Of a stretch of 35,518 bases of DNA, positions 1-8,522 are shown piece after piece. The notes below the pieces were generated by a model. That model worked only from the letters and a program-made list of their open reading frames with translations, did not search any database and was not told the DNA's origin. The position numbers were made by a program, and so were the translations under genes. Source of the DNA: Magnetococcales bacterium (GTDB lineage: Bacteria; Pseudomonadota; Magnetococcia; Magnetococcales; DC0425bin3). The DNA lies in assembly GCA_015228935.1 (NCBI GenBank), contig JADGCO010000045.1, positions 1 to 35,518 on the forward strand, given 5' to 3'. Position 1 is the stretch's first letter. Each line of letters opens with the position of its first letter.

Positions 1-49
1 CAGCCCTTCCCCCTGGACCCCCATCCCAGTTTTTCAAACGTTTTGAATG
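1..49 (-). repeat. Dispersed hairpin element, copy 1 (cut by the window edge)
   Basis: Read on the minus strand the sequence CATTCAAAACGTTTGAAAAA leads to CTGGGATGGGGGTCCAGG and then GGAAGGGCTG, matching copies at 7655 and 9571. Only the first arm of the hairpin is inside the window. The cysA stop codon (34-36) is the TGA within ACGTTTGAAA of the element. Confidence 0.75.
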
Positions 50-1161
50 GGTGGGCTGAAAATTTCCGCCCCGCCCATGACACCCAACTCCGACGCCAAC
101 ACACCTTCGGAAAGATAAAGCTGTGCCCGCCGGGGCCGAACTCCGAGACGATCTCCCGAACGCAAAGAAAGTTGCTTGTGCTGGGAGCGGCTCAGTTCGG
201 CTTCCAGAACCTGGCCTGAAATGGCTTGCAATTCAAGGCGCACAATCGGCCCCAGAATGGCCTGGTGACCCAGCAATACCGGAAACGATCCGGGCTGCCC
301 GGGTGCCGTAAACTCCAGATCATGAGGCCGGATGAAAATGGTTCCCGGGGCATCCTGAATGGAGGCATATTCAGCAGCGGGAAGGGTCAGACCAATATCC
401 GTTTCAGCCAAACCGTTGCGAATCCGACAGGCGAGGGTATTGACGTTGCCCAAAAACTGATAGACAAACGCCGAGGCCGGATGGTCATAAATGCGGGTGG
501 GGGTATCCACCTGTTCAATCCGCCCCTGATTCATGACCACCACCCGATCAGCCACCTCCATGGCCTCTTCCTGGTCATGGGTGACAAACACCCCCGTAAT
601 GCCAAGGGTATCGTGCAGATTGCGCAACCAGCGTCGCAAATCCCGCCGCACCTTGGCATCCAAGGCACCAAACGGTTCGTCAAGCAGCAACAACTTCGGC
701 TCAATGGCCAAAGCACGGGCCAGGGCCACACGCTGCCGCTGCCCACCCGACAATTGCGACGGATACCGCTCAGCCAGAAAACCAATCTGCACCAATTCCA
801 AAAGCTGCTCCACCCGGCGGCGAATTTCCGCCTGATCAGGACGGCTGGCACGCGGTCGCGCCCGCAAACCAAAGGCAATATTTTCAAAAACCGTCAGGTG
901 CCGAAACAGGGCATAATGCTGGAATACAAACCCCACCTGCCGTTCACGCGCACTCAACCGGGTGGCATCGGTGGTGTCAAAATGAATTTCCCCCCGATCC
1001 GGTTTTTCCAGGCCGGCGATGATCCGCAACAGGGTTGTCTTGCCCGAACCGGAAGGACCAAGCAGGGCAAGCAGTTCGCCGGTTTTAATCTTCAGGGAGA
1101 CGTCGTTCAACACAATGATGCCGCCCGTGAAGGTTTTGGTGATGGAACGAATCTCAATCAT
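34..1161 (-). CDS. cysA: Sulfate/thiosulfate ABC transporter ATP-binding protein CysA
   Basis: This is the ATPase that powers sulfate/thiosulfate import on the cytoplasmic face of the CysTW permease. The 375-residue length is normal for CysA. Visible motifs are Walker [10 protein letters not shown] (residues 35-43), the ABC signature [15 protein letters not shown], Walker [14 protein letters not shown], the switch His in [15 protein letters not shown], and a C-terminal TOBE-like region. It starts 9 bp after cysW on the same strand and is the last gene of the sbp-cysT-cysW-cysA run. The last codons (IQNV and stop) lie inside a copy of a dispersed repeat element at the window's left edge, so the C-terminus may have been altered when that element arrived. 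Confidence 0.95.
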   Translation of the reverse strand: MIEIRSITKTFTGGIIVLNDVSLKIKTGELLALLGPSGSGKTTLLRIIAGLEKPDRGEIHFDTTDATRLSARERQVGFVFQHYALFRHLTVFENIAFGLRARPRASRPDQAEIRRRVEQLLELVQIGFLAERYPSQLSGGQRQRVALARALAIEPKLLLLDEPFGALDAKVRRDLRRWLRNLHDTLGITGVFVTHDQEEAMEVADRVVVMNQGRIEQVDTPTRIYDHPASAFVYQFLGNVNTLACRIRNGLAETDIGLTLPAAEYASIQDAPGTIFIRPHDLEFTAPGQPGSFPVLLGHQAILGPIVRLELQAISGQVLEAELSRSQHKQLSLRSGDRLGVRPRRAQLYLSEGVLASELGVMGGAEIFSPPIQNV

Positions 1162-1170
1162 GGTGGTTTC

Positions 1171-2037
1171 TCAATGGCCCATGGCCTGAAGTTGATCCCG
1201 ATAGCGCCATTGCAAAAAGTTTTTGACGCCCAACGTCACCAGGGCCAAAATGGCCAACAGCGAGGCCACGGCAAATGCGGCGACAAATTCAAATTCGTTA
1301 TAAAGAATCTCCACATGCAGCGGCATGGTGTTGGTCAGACCGCGAATATGACCGGAGATGACGGAAACCGCCCCGAACTCCCCCATGGCGCGGGCGTTGC
1401 AGAGCAGCACGCCATACATGAGACCACAACGCATGTTGGGCAAGGTCACCTTCCAGAATGTCTGCCAGCCGGAAGCCCCCAGCATCATGGCCGACTCTTC
1501 GTCATCGACTCCCTGCTCTTCCATCAGGGGAATCAGCTCCCGGGCAATAAAGGGCAGGGTGACAAACACCGTGACCAGGACCATGCCCGGAATGGCAAAA
1601 ACAATCTTGATGTCATAGGGTTGCAATAAAGGGGTCAACCACCCCTGGGCACCGAACATCAGCATGAAAATCAAGCCGGCCACCACGGGCGAGACGGAAA
1701 AAGGAAGGTCGATCAAGGTCAGCAGCAGACTGCGGCCCGGAAACCGGAATTTGGTGATGGCCCAGGCCGCCGCAACACCAAAAATCAGATTGCAGGGCAC
1801 GGCAATGGCAGCAATCATCAGGGTGAGACCTATGGCAGAGCGGGCATCCGGGGTGCGCAAGGCCGCAAAATAGACTGAAAATCCCTGGGACAGGGCCTCG
1901 CCAAATACAATGAACAGCGGCAGAAACAAAAATCCCCCCAGAAAAGACAGCCCCAAAGTCAAAATAAGAATACGCGCCCAGAGAGGTTCACTGAGCAGAG
2001 GAGACCGGTTGCTGAGAAACGGCAAATCCGTGGCCAT
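1171..2037 (-). CDS. cysW: Sulfate/thiosulfate ABC transporter permease CysW
   Basis: One of the two inner-membrane permease subunits of the sulfate importer (288 residues). It has about six hydrophobic segments and the EAA-type cytoplasmic loop that docks the ATPase ([20 protein letters not shown]). The stretch [19 protein letters not shown] is typical of CysW, and the position between cysT and cysA agrees. The ATG at 2037 gives a family-like N-terminus, though no strong Shine-Dalgarno is seen before it. The 88-bp gap to cysT contains a 7-bp inverted repeat (ATGAAAT at 2097-2103, ATTTCAT at 2115-2121) of unknown meaning. Distinguishing CysW from CysT rests on this motif and on gene order. 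Confidence 0.93.
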   Translation of the reverse strand: MATDLPFLSNRSPLLSEPLWARILILTLGLSFLGGFLFLPLFIVFGEALSQGFSVYFAALRTPDARSAIGLTLMIAAIAVPCNLIFGVAAAWAITKFRFPGRSLLLTLIDLPFSVSPVVAGLIFMLMFGAQGWLTPLLQPYDIKIVFAIPGMVLVTVFVTLPFIARELIPLMEEQGVDDEESAMMLGASGWQTFWKVTLPNMRCGLMYGVLLCNARAMGEFGAVSVISGHIRGLTNTMPLHVEILYNEFEFVAAFAVASLLAILALVTLGVKNFLQWRYRDQLQAMGH

Positions 2038-2125
2038 GTTTCAAACCGCATCCATCCCGGGTCTATCCATTGGAAAAAGATTCATCGAGACTCCACATGA
2101 AATTTCCGTATTTTATTTCATATTT

Positions 2126-3019
2126 TCATGGATCGATCCGGCGACGATGCCAGACCTGCAAGGAGTTGATAATGATCAACAGCAGGAAAGAGACCACGAG
2201 CATGACCGCCGCGATGGCCGTGGCACCCGCCGTGTCGTACTGCTCAAGCTGGATGACGATCAGCAGGGGGGCGATTTCCGAAACGCCGGGTATGTTGCCG
2301 GCAATGAAAATGACCGAGCCATACTCCCCAAGTCCCCGCGCAAAGGCAAGGGCAAAACCGGTCAACATGGCCGGCAGCAGGATGGGCAGGATAATGCGCA
2401 AAAAAACCTTGGTACGACTGGCCCCCAGGGTCAGGGCCGCCTCTTCCACTTCGGAATCAAAGTCCTGAAGGACCGGTTCCACCGTGCGGACCACCAGGGG
2501 GAGGCCGATGAAAATCATGGCCACAATGATGCCCAGAGGGGTGAAAGCCACCTTGATGCCCATGGCCAGCAGCCGGGAACCGAGCCAGCCATTGGGGGAA
2601 TACAACGCCGTCAGGGCAATGCCGGCCACCGCCGTCGGCAGGGCAAAGGGCAGATCAACCATGGCATCGATCAATTTTTTGCCGAAAAACCGGTACCGGA
2701 CCAGAATCCAGGCCACCAACACCCCGGCCACCACGTTGATGGACGCCGCCAGCAGGGCACTCCCGAAACTCAGACGATAGGCCGCCAGGGCACGTTCACT
2801 GAAAGCCTTGGCCATGAACTCGGCCCCGGTCAATCCCGCCGCCTTGACAAATATGCCGGCCAAAGGGGCCATGACCAGCAGGGAGAGATAAAACATGGTA
2901 AAACCCAGGGTCAAGCCAAAACCGGGCAGCGTGCCGGATTTGGAAAACGACCCGGTTTGAGTGACCTGACCGGGTTGGGTCTCCGCCGACCGGGGCGTCT
3001 GGATGGACGGATCATTCAT
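2126..3019 (-). CDS. cysT: Sulfate/thiosulfate ABC transporter permease CysT (CysU)
   Basis: The second inner-membrane permease of the sulfate importer, about 297 residues and six hydrophobic segments. Family-typical stretches include [38 protein letters not shown] and the EAA loop [22 protein letters not shown] place the start at the ATG whose A is 3019 (MNDPSIQTP): it overlaps the stop of the binding-protein gene in an ATGA arrangement, a common sign of translational coupling. A longer frame to 3094 exists but would overlap the upstream gene by 79 bp and adds no conserved sequence. Confidence 0.93.
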   Translation of the reverse strand: MNDPSIQTPRSAETQPGQVTQTGSFSKSGTLPGFGLTLGFTMFYLSLLVMAPLAGIFVKAAGLTGAEFMAKAFSERALAAYRLSFGSALLAASINVVAGVLVAWILVRYRFFGKKLIDAMVDLPFALPTAVAGIALTALYSPNGWLGSRLLAMGIKVAFTPLGIIVAMIFIGLPLVVRTVEPVLQDFDSEVEEAALTLGASRTKVFLRIILPILLPAMLTGFALAFARGLGEYGSVIFIAGNIPGVSEIAPLLIVIQLEQYDTAGATAIAAVMLVVSFLLLIIINSLQVWHRRRIDP

Positions 3020-4041
3020 GGTGAACGTTTGGCCTGCTGGATTTGATCGAACAGCCCCCCATCGGCAAAATGGAGTGCCTGGGCCTGCGACCACCCGCCA
3101 AACATTTCCTGGATGGTAAACAGCTTCATGGCCGGAAATTGTTGGGCATGCCGGGCCAATATGACCGGATCATGCGGGCGGTAATGGTGTTTGGCCATGA
3201 TTTCCTGTCCTTCCGGAGAGTACAGATAATTCAGGTAGGCTTCGGCCACCGGGCGGGTTTTGCGGGCATCCACCTGGCGATCCACGATGGCCACCGGCGG
3301 CTGGGCGAGAATGGACAGGGAGGGTCTGACAATTTCCAGGCTTCCCTGGCCCAACTTTTCCACGGCCAGAATGGCCTCGTTTTCCCAGGACAGCAACACA
3401 TCCCCCATGCCGCGCTTGACGAAGGTGGTGGTCGAACCCCGGGCACCGGAATCCAAAACCGGAACCTGGGCAAACAATTGACTCATGAACGCCCTGGTTT
3501 TGGTCTGGTCGCCTCCAGACTGCTGCCAGGCCCACCCCCAGGCAGCCAGATAGTTCCAACGCGCCCCGCCCGAGGTCTTGGGATTGGGGGTAATCACCTG
3601 GATGCCCGGACGAATCAGGTCACCCCAATCCTGAATTCCCTTGGGATTGCCTTTCCGCACCACAAAGACAATCGTCGAGGTACAAGGGGTGCTGTCATGG
3701 GGCATGCGTGTCTGCCACTCCCCGGGCAAAAGCTGTCGCCCGACCAGGGCATCGATATCATAAGCGAGAGCCAGGGTTACCACATCGGCGGCCAGACCAT
3801 CCATGACAGCCCGGGCCTGGGCAGCCGAACCTCCATGCGATTGACGAACGGTGACCTTCTCCCCGGTTTTGGCCTGCCAATGACGCACAAAGGCGGCATT
3901 GAATTCCTGGTACAATTCCCGTGTCGGATCGTATGAAACGTTGAGAATTTCCGTATCGGCTTGCGCCGGCATTCCTCCCGTTCCCACCCCCCCAATAAAA
4001 CTCCATACCAGCGTCAGACCAAACCAGAAAAATCGTGTCAT
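3016..4041 (-). CDS. sbp: Periplasmic sulfate/thiosulfate-binding protein
   Basis: Captures sulfate or thiosulfate in the periplasm and delivers it to CysTW. The protein is about 341 residues from the ATG at 4041, which has a good Shine-Dalgarno (AGAGGG) just upstream. Residues 1-28 form a signal peptide ending near MPAQA, followed by the family hallmark [14 protein letters not shown]. Further typical stretches are [32 protein letters not shown] and LSWENEAI. The first gene of the divergently oriented operon; it could equally be called cysP, since sequence alone does not separate the sulfate- from the thiosulfate-preferring form. Confidence 0.92.
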   Translation of the reverse strand: MTRFFWFGLTLVWSFIGGVGTGGMPAQADTEILNVSYDPTRELYQEFNAAFVRHWQAKTGEKVTVRQSHGGSAAQARAVMDGLAADVVTLALAYDIDALVGRQLLPGEWQTRMPHDSTPCTSTIVFVVRKGNPKGIQDWGDLIRPGIQVITPNPKTSGGARWNYLAAWGWAWQQSGGDQTKTRAFMSQLFAQVPVLDSGARGSTTTFVKRGMGDVLLSWENEAILAVEKLGQGSLEIVRPSLSILAQPPVAIVDRQVDARKTRPVAEAYLNYLYSPEGQEIMAKHHYRPHDPVILARHAQQFPAMKLFTIQEMFGGWSQAQALHFADGGLFDQIQQAKRSP

Positions 4042-4122
4042 GTCCGTCCCTCTGTTTCCATTGGATGTGGGACAATTTTTGAAAAACAAAAAAAGGGGAG
4101 TTGGAGAGAGTCCTGCATGAGG

Positions 4123-4128
4123 TATGAT
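4123..4128 (+). promoter_or_regulatory. Candidate -10 element upstream of ycjX
   Basis: TATGAT (5 of 6 to the sigma-70 consensus) lies about 50 bp before the ycjX start, with a weak TTGGAG at 4101-4106 after a 16-bp spacer. The 11-mer GAGAGTCCTGC at 4106-4116 within the spacer recurs just before the candidate pyrG -10 box at 19506-19516. Placement is by eye only. Confidence 0.35.
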
Positions 4129-4178
4129 GGACGCACGTAACAGGAAGACAATATCCAGCCAGGGAGCGCGACAACGAC

Positions 4179-5612
4179 GTGGCCATTCGGTTTTTCACCC
4201 CTCCATCCTGGACCACCCTCTGGTCAGAAACCCGCAAGACGCTGGAAGATACCATTCTTTTGGCCCTGGATCAAACCGTGCGTCTGGCCGTCACCGGTCT
4301 GAATCAGAGCGGCAAGACAGTCTTCATCACGACCCTGATTCACCAATTATTGCAGGGACATCGGAGCAAACGACTCCCTCTGTTCGGGGTCATCGAATCC
4401 GGGCGTTTTCAGGGTGCCAAGGTGATCCAGCAACCCAATCTGGACATATCCACCTTTGGCTATGACCGGTTCATTCACACCCTGACCAGTTCACCGCCCG
4501 CCTGGCCCCGGGCCACGGATGGCCTGAGTGAAATTCGTCTGGCCATCCGCTATCGTCCCAGGGGCATGGTGCAGAAATATCTGCAACCCCTGGCCACACT
4601 CTATCTGGATATCATCGACTACCCCGGCGAATGGCTCCTCGATCTGCCCCTGCTGGATCTTTCATTTGCCGAATGGTCGGCGGAGATATTCCGGCTTTGC
4701 GAGCAGGAACCGCGTCTGGCCCTTGCCCGGGAGTGGCGCAACGCCCTGGCCGGCGTCAATCCGGCCACCCCGGCTGATGAGGATGGAATCCGGCAACTCA
4801 GCGCGCTTTTTACCCAATTTTTGCATCGCTGCAAGGAGCCGGAAACCGGCCTGCATTTTCTGCAACCCGGACGTTTCCTGATTCCGGGTGATTTGTTGGA
4901 TACGCCGCTTCTGGCCTTCTGTCCCCTGCGCCCGCCCTCCAACAATGCCCACCTTTCCGGGTCCCTGTACGCCACCATGGAACAGCGCTATCTCCTGTAT
5001 CGGGAGCGCGTGGTGCGCAGTTTCTACAAGAAACATTTTTCCCGTTTTGATCGCCAGATCGTCCTTGTGGATCCGATGCGGGCACTCAACAAGGGCCATG
5101 GCAGCTTTGTTGACATGGAAAAAACCTTGCAATCCATCCTGAGCAGTTTCAACTATGGACCATCGGGTCTGCTCAATCGGCTGTTCAAGCCGCGCATCGA
5201 CAAACTTCTTTTTGCCGCATCCAAGGTGGATCATGTCGCGGCGAATCAACATCACAATCTGGAAAGATTGCTGGAACAATTGGTGGCCATCCCCACCAAT
5301 GAAGCCCTGTTTCATGGCGTGCAGGTCAAGGCGATGACTCTTGCCTCGGTGCGCTGTACCCAGACGGTGGTCCAGGAACATGATGGCCGGCGGCTCTCTT
5401 TCGTCCAGGGGATACCCAAGGGCCGCAGCGATGAAATCCTGTTGTTTCCGGGTGAAATTCCGGAAACAATCCCCGATGCTGCCGATTGGGATGCCGGGCG
5501 GTTTCGGTTTCTCGAATTTGAATCACGCGGCTTGGCTGGTTCCCGTGATGGCACCTTGCCGCACATTCGTCTGGATCAGGCCATGGAATTTTTGCTGGGA
5601 GACAAGCTGTGA
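4179..5612 (+). CDS. ycjX: YcjX-family (DUF463) P-loop ATPase
   Basis: A 477-residue P-loop protein of the YcjX/DUF463 family, a stress-associated NTPase of poorly known function that usually sits beside the membrane protein YcjF. Walker A is GLNQSGKT (residues 40-47). Family-typical stretches include [34 protein letters not shown] and [13 protein letters not shown] use the GTG at 4179, preceded by AGGGAG at 4161-4166; no in-frame ATG fits better. It is divergent from the sulfate operon. The TGA stop overlaps a GTG (5609) that is copied twice more downstream in a 63-bp tandem repeat. Confidence 0.9.
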   Translation: MAIRFFTPPSWTTLWSETRKTLEDTILLALDQTVRLAVTGLNQSGKTVFITTLIHQLLQGHRSKRLPLFGVIESGRFQGAKVIQQPNLDISTFGYDRFIHTLTSSPPAWPRATDGLSEIRLAIRYRPRGMVQKYLQPLATLYLDIIDYPGEWLLDLPLLDLSFAEWSAEIFRLCEQEPRLALAREWRNALAGVNPATPADEDGIRQLSALFTQFLHRCKEPETGLHFLQPGRFLIPGDLLDTPLLAFCPLRPPSNNAHLSGSLYATMEQRYLLYRERVVRSFYKKHFSRFDRQIVLVDPMRALNKGHGSFVDMEKTLQSILSSFNYGPSGLLNRLFKPRIDKLLFAASKVDHVAANQHHNLERLLEQLVAIPTNEALFHGVQVKAMTLASVRCTQTVVQEHDGRRLSFVQGIPKGRSDEILLFPGEIPETIPDAADWDAGRFRFLEFESRGLAGSRDGTLPHIRLDQAMEFLLGDKL

Positions 5613-5752
5613 TCGAGCCTGCCAACGAGACGTCCGGATCAGGCCAGAAAGTTTTTGCCGAGAAAGAGGCTGTGATCAAGCCTGCCAACAAGGCGTCCGG
5701 ATCAGGCCAGAAAGTTTTTGCCGGGAGATAGACTGTGGTCAAACCTGCCAGT
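5608..5752 (+). repeat. 63-bp tandem duplication at the ycjX/ycjF junction
   Basis: TGTGATC(A/G)AGCCTGCCAA recurs with a period of exactly 63 bp at 5608, 5671 and, as a partial copy with TGTGGTC, at 5734. Each unit carries one GTG (5609, 5672, 5735). The first overlaps the ycjX stop and the third is the ycjF start. Read from 5609, the first two units encode about 40 codons of a 21-residue repeat that ends at TAG 5729-5731, four bases before the third GTG and in frame with it. It looks like a duplicated stop/start junction. Confidence 0.85.
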
Positions 5753-6931
5753 TGGTTGCCGCCCATCGAAATTCGTCCAGCCGCCCGTGCCCCCGTTCCT
5801 CCCGAGGCCGGACAGACGGAACCTGTCATCCTGGCCTCATCGACGCGCCAAGGGTCCCTGTTGTCGGACCCGGAGTCCGCGACCGTGATTCAGGGGTCCA
5901 TGTCACCGGATACCGATCCTGAAGCACCGGAGGCCTCGATGCAGGCATCGGCGACAGATGACCTGAACGAAAACAGGGGCGATTCGACCAGCCGGAATGA
6001 CACCTTTGCGTCACAACGACCCGCCATCCGGGAACGGTGGGGAACCCTTGCCCTCGTCCTGGCGGGAGTTTTTTTGTTGCTGGTCCTGCTGCAAAACCTG
6101 ATCTTGTATCTCTGGCAGGAGATGACCGAGCGTCCATTGCTGGGCACACTCATGACGGTGCTGGCTTTGGGGGGAGTGGTATCGGCCACTCTCTGGATTG
6201 GTCGGGAGTGGTACCGTCTTGCCCGTTTGCGGGAGATGCGCAGCCTGGCGGAAGAGGCTGCCATTCTGGCCACACGCCGAAAGTTTGCCGGAGATGCCTG
6301 GGGTTTGACGCAACAGCTCGTTCCTCTTTATCAGCACGATCCGGAAGCCATGGCCGGTCTGGCACGCTTCAATCTGACCATCGACGACACCCTGGAAGAT
6401 TCCCAGATATTGCGTCTGTTTGCACGCCAGGTGCTGGCCCCGGTTGATTCCCGGGCGCATCGGGTGGTCGTGCGCCATGTCTCCAGCACAACCCTGTTGA
6501 CGGCCCTGAGTCCCTTTCCTCTCGTGGATGCGCTTCTCTTTCTCTGGCACAACCTGCGCATGGTACGGGAAATTGCGCAATGTTATGGCGTCCATCCCGG
6601 CACCATGGGGAGTTGGATCCTGTTGCGGGATGGATGTCAGGGATTGCTCGTGGCCGGCACCACCGATCTGCTTGCCAACCAGGTCAGCAATCTGCTGGGC
6701 AACTCCCTGGCTTCCATGCTCCTGGCCCGAGCCGGGCAAGGTATCGCCAATGGTCTTTTCACGGCCCGCATCGGCCTGCAAGCCATGCATCTCTGTCGCC
6801 CTGTGCCATTTGCCGACGAAGAACTTGCAATCATTGGTCAATGGCACAAAACCATGGCCGCATCCCTGACCCAGACCTTCCAGGGAAACGTGAGCAACAA
6901 GACACCCCGGGAGGATGCCCAACCAGGATGA
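5735..6931 (+). CDS. ycjF: YcjF-like DUF697 membrane protein
   Basis: A 398-residue protein of the YcjF/DUF697 (TIGR01620-like) family, the usual membrane partner of YcjX. The first ~105 residues are low-complexity (Pro/Ala/Asp-rich). Two hydrophobic segments follow (WGTLALVLAGVFLLLVLLQN and LLGTLMTVLALGGVVSATLW), then a soluble and a C-terminal hydrophobic part with DUF697-like sequence (LANQVSNLLGNSLASMLLAR, GLFTARIGLQAMHLCRPVPF). The GTG start at 5735 is preceded by GGGAGA. Upstream in-frame sequence is interrupted by TAG 5729-5731. The ycjX-ycjF pairing is the strongest argument for the name; the biochemical role is unknown. Confidence 0.85.
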   Translation: MVKPASWLPPIEIRPAARAPVPPEAGQTEPVILASSTRQGSLLSDPESATVIQGSMSPDTDPEAPEASMQASATDDLNENRGDSTSRNDTFASQRPAIRERWGTLALVLAGVFLLLVLLQNLILYLWQEMTERPLLGTLMTVLALGGVVSATLWIGREWYRLARLREMRSLAEEAAILATRRKFAGDAWGLTQQLVPLYQHDPEAMAGLARFNLTIDDTLEDSQILRLFARQVLAPVDSRAHRVVVRHVSSTTLLTALSPFPLVDALLFLWHNLRMVREIAQCYGVHPGTMGSWILLRDGCQGLLVAGTTDLLANQVSNLLGNSLASMLLARAGQGIANGLFTARIGLQAMHLCRPVPFADEELAIIGQWHKTMAASLTQTFQGNVSNKTPREDAQPG

Positions 6932-6934
6932 CGA

Positions 6935-7054
6935 TCCAGGATGAAACGACCTGCCTGTTTTTCCGGCGGGATTGGGAACGGAGCCACACAGGGATGGCAA
7001 TCCAGGATGAAACGACCTGCCTGTTTTTCCGGCGGGATTAGGAACGGAGCCACA
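6935..7054 (+). repeat. 66-bp tandem duplication between ycjF and rubrerythrin
   Basis: TCCAGGATGAAACGACCTGC starts at 6935 and again at 7001, a 66-bp period (22 codons); the second copy remains recognisable to about 7054. A shorter CCAGGATGA also spans the ycjF stop at 6923-6931. Both copies hold an ATG (6941, 7007) in frame with the rubrerythrin gene and with no intervening stop, so the open frame runs from 6941 into rbr. Confidence 0.85.
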
Positions 7055-7075
7055 AACGCGAAAGGAAATAAACGT

Positions 7076-7576
7076 ATGAAGACCAAGGAAAATCTGAAGG
7101 CAGCCTTTGCCGGTGAAAGCCAGGCCAACCGCAAATATCTGGCCTTTGCCAAAAAGGCCGATCAGGATGGATATCCTGGTATTGCCGGTTTGTTCCGGGC
7201 GATTGCCGAGGCCGAAACGATCCATGCCCACACTCATTTGCGCAATCTGGGCGGCATCAACGCGACCCTGGACAACCTGAAAGAGGCCATGGCCGGAGAA
7301 GATTATGAAGTCACCCAGATGTATCCCGGCATGGTGGCCACCGCCGAGGCCGAAGGTGAAAAAAAAGCCGCCATGGGCATGCGCCAGGCGATGGAGGTTG
7401 AAAAGGTCCATCGCGATCTGTACCAACAGGCCATTGCGGCCCTGGAACAAGGCAAGGATCTGGATGCTGCCGCGTGGCATGTGTGCAGCGTCTGCGGCCA
7501 TACCCACATGGGCACACCACCCGACAAATGCCCGGTGTGCGGAGCCAAACAAAGCGCCTATTCCCGGATGGCGTAA
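7076..7576 (+). CDS. rbr: Rubrerythrin
   Basis: Non-haem di-iron peroxidase that detoxifies hydrogen peroxide in the cytoplasm of anaerobes and microaerophiles. The 166-residue protein has a ferritin-like four-helix domain with metal-ligand glutamates (AFAGESQANRKYLAFA, AIAEAETIHAHTH, AMEVEKVHRDLY), then a rubredoxin-like domain with CxxC pairs at residues 137/140 and 152/155. I take the ATG at 7076 because AAAGGA lies just upstream and the protein then begins as the family does. The frame is open back to 6941 through the 66-bp duplicated block, so a 45-residue N-terminal extension (twice MKRPACFSGGI) is formally possible. Its presence hints at oxygen-sensitive lifestyles. Confidence 0.93.
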   Translation: MKTKENLKAAFAGESQANRKYLAFAKKADQDGYPGIAGLFRAIAEAETIHAHTHLRNLGGINATLDNLKEAMAGEDYEVTQMYPGMVATAEAEGEKKAAMGMRQAMEVEKVHRDLYQQAIAALEQGKDLDAAAWHVCSVCGHTHMGTPPDKCPVCGAKQSAYSRMA

Positions 7577-7599
7577 TCCGCCATATTCTGGATGGCGTA
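7566..7599 (+). repeat. 24-bp direct repeat over the rubrerythrin stop codon
   Basis: GGATGGCGTA occurs at 7566-7575, spanning into the rbr TAA stop, and again at 7590-7599 with similar flanking bases (CCGC after each). It is a short example of the stop-codon-associated duplications seen elsewhere in this window. Confidence 0.6.
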
Positions 7600-7654
7600 T
7601 CCGCAGCATCCGGGTGGTGTCATACCGGGTCGCCGTCAACAAGTTTCCAACCAT

Positions 7655-7719
7655 GCAAAACGTATGAAAAACAGGGTTGGAAATCCAGGAGGAAGGGCCA
7701 TGCCCTTCCTCGAATCCCA
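7655..7719 (+). repeat. Dispersed hairpin element, copy 2
   Basis: The block (CAAAACGTATGAAAAACAGG then TCCAGGAGGAAGGGC) matches the element at 9571 and the reverse complement of 1-49. It contains a 9-bp stem AGGAAGGGC (7690-7698) with GCCCTTCCT (7702-7710) and a CAT loop. The second, GC-rich hairpin of the 9571 copy is missing here. A separate inverted repeat TCCAGGT/ACCTGGA follows at 7720-7735. Confidence 0.7.
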
Positions 7720-7753
7720 TCCAGGTTGACCTGGATTCACTGCGTGCCACTCC

Positions 7754-7951
7754 ATGCCAAAAAAAACCTCCAAAATCGCGCAAGAAATTTTCGATCAGGT
7801 TGCCAAGGCACGTCAGGCCCTCGACTATTTTGCCGAACAGGCCCTCGATGACCGTGGAGAGTTTCGCGACGGCACGCAAGTCCGTGCGCGTTTGAATGCG
7901 GCCAGGGCCCATGTGACCCGGGCAATTGAAAAAGCCAATGCCTTGAAATAA
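7754..7951 (+). CDS. Small hypothetical protein (65 residues)
   Basis: I do not recognise the family. The product is small, charged and apparently helical, with Ala-rich amphipathic stretches (EIFDQVAKARQALDYFAEQA; VRARLNAARAHVTRAIEKAN) and no membrane segment, signal peptide or cysteine. It could be a small coiled-coil or DNA-associated protein, but nothing proves that. Support for a real gene is the sensible amino-acid composition, the position between two unrelated genes, and a terminator-like hairpin four bases after the stop. No clear Shine-Dalgarno is seen; the 34 bases upstream include a palindrome (7720-7735). Confidence 0.55.
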   Translation: MPKKTSKIAQEIFDQVAKARQALDYFAEQALDDRGEFRDGTQVRARLNAARAHVTRAIEKANALK

Positions 7952-7954
7952 AAT

Positions 7955-7986
7955 CAGGATCCAATCAATGCATCCCTGTTTTTTTT
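7955..7986 (+). terminator. Candidate intrinsic terminator after the small gene
   Basis: CAGGAT (7955-7960) pairs with ATCCCTG (7972-7978), with one bulged base, and is followed by eight T residues (7979-7986). It sits directly after the 65-residue gene and before gtrA. The stem is short, so strength is uncertain. Confidence 0.5.
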
Positions 7987-8022
7987 AGTTTTGTAACTGT
8001 TATTGATGAATAAAGCCTGACC

Positions 8023-8430
8023 ATGAAACCACTCAAACGCCAATTCAACACCTTCCTGATCGTTGGCATCACGACCGTTGCCATGGACTGGCTTGTGTAT
8101 CGTCTGCTCCTCTGGAGCGGCATGCCGGTGGCACCGGCCAAGACCATCAGCTTTCTTGCCGGGGCCACCTTTGCCTTTTATGCCAATCGCTCCTGGACAT
8201 TTCAATCAAGACAAAAAGGAATCGTGGTCCTGTCACGCTTTACCGGTGTCTATCTGGCCACATTGATTGTCAATGTTTTGGTCAATTCGATGCTTTTATA
8301 TGTGATCGGACCGGGTGAAATCGGCAAAATCGTGGCCTTCCTGGGAGCCACGACCCTTTCTGCCACATTGAATTTTATCGGCATGAAATTTTTGGTCTTT
8401 GCCAACCAAAGTCCCGAGCCGGACGGTTGA
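8023..8430 (+). CDS. GtrA-family membrane protein
   Basis: A 135-residue protein of the GtrA family, small four-helix membrane proteins thought to flip or present polyprenyl-phosphate-linked sugars during glycosylation of surface polymers. Typical features are the N-terminal RQFNTFLIVGITTVAMDWLV, the FYANRSWTF stretch that marks the family, and the C-terminal ATLNFIGMKFLVF. The hydrophobic segments lie at about residues 9-29, 37-56, 70-90 and 97-120. No strong Shine-Dalgarno is visible at 8023, but the N-terminus matches the family from this ATG. It opens the envelope cluster that includes a GT2 enzyme, the usual partner. Confidence 0.88.
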   Translation: MKPLKRQFNTFLIVGITTVAMDWLVYRLLLWSGMPVAPAKTISFLAGATFAFYANRSWTFQSRQKGIVVLSRFTGVYLATLIVNVLVNSMLLYVIGPGEIGKIVAFLGATTLSATLNFIGMKFLVFANQSPEPDG

Positions 8431-8522
8431 TGAATACACTTCTTTCCACCCGACCATCGGATTGTCATTGTGTTGCCTTCGCGTTGCCTCACCGGTTTGA
8501 CAAACCTGCCTGGAAATAAAAT

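Noticed and set aside
226-1629. A 467-codon plus-strand open frame opposite cysA and cysW
   Set aside because: Spans two genes on the other strand with clear ABC motifs; translation is Gln/His/Gly-rich and unlike a protein family.
6011-7912. A 633-codon minus-strand open frame across ycjF, rbr and the small gene
   Set aside because: It crosses several plus-strand genes and intergenic repeats and has low-complexity composition with duplicated segments due to the 66-bp repeat.
8497-8502. Perfect TTGACA upstream of the membrane-protein gene
   Set aside because: It is only 20 bp before the ATG at 8523, so a -10 with normal spacing would fall on the start codon. A leaderless start cannot be excluded but is not supported.
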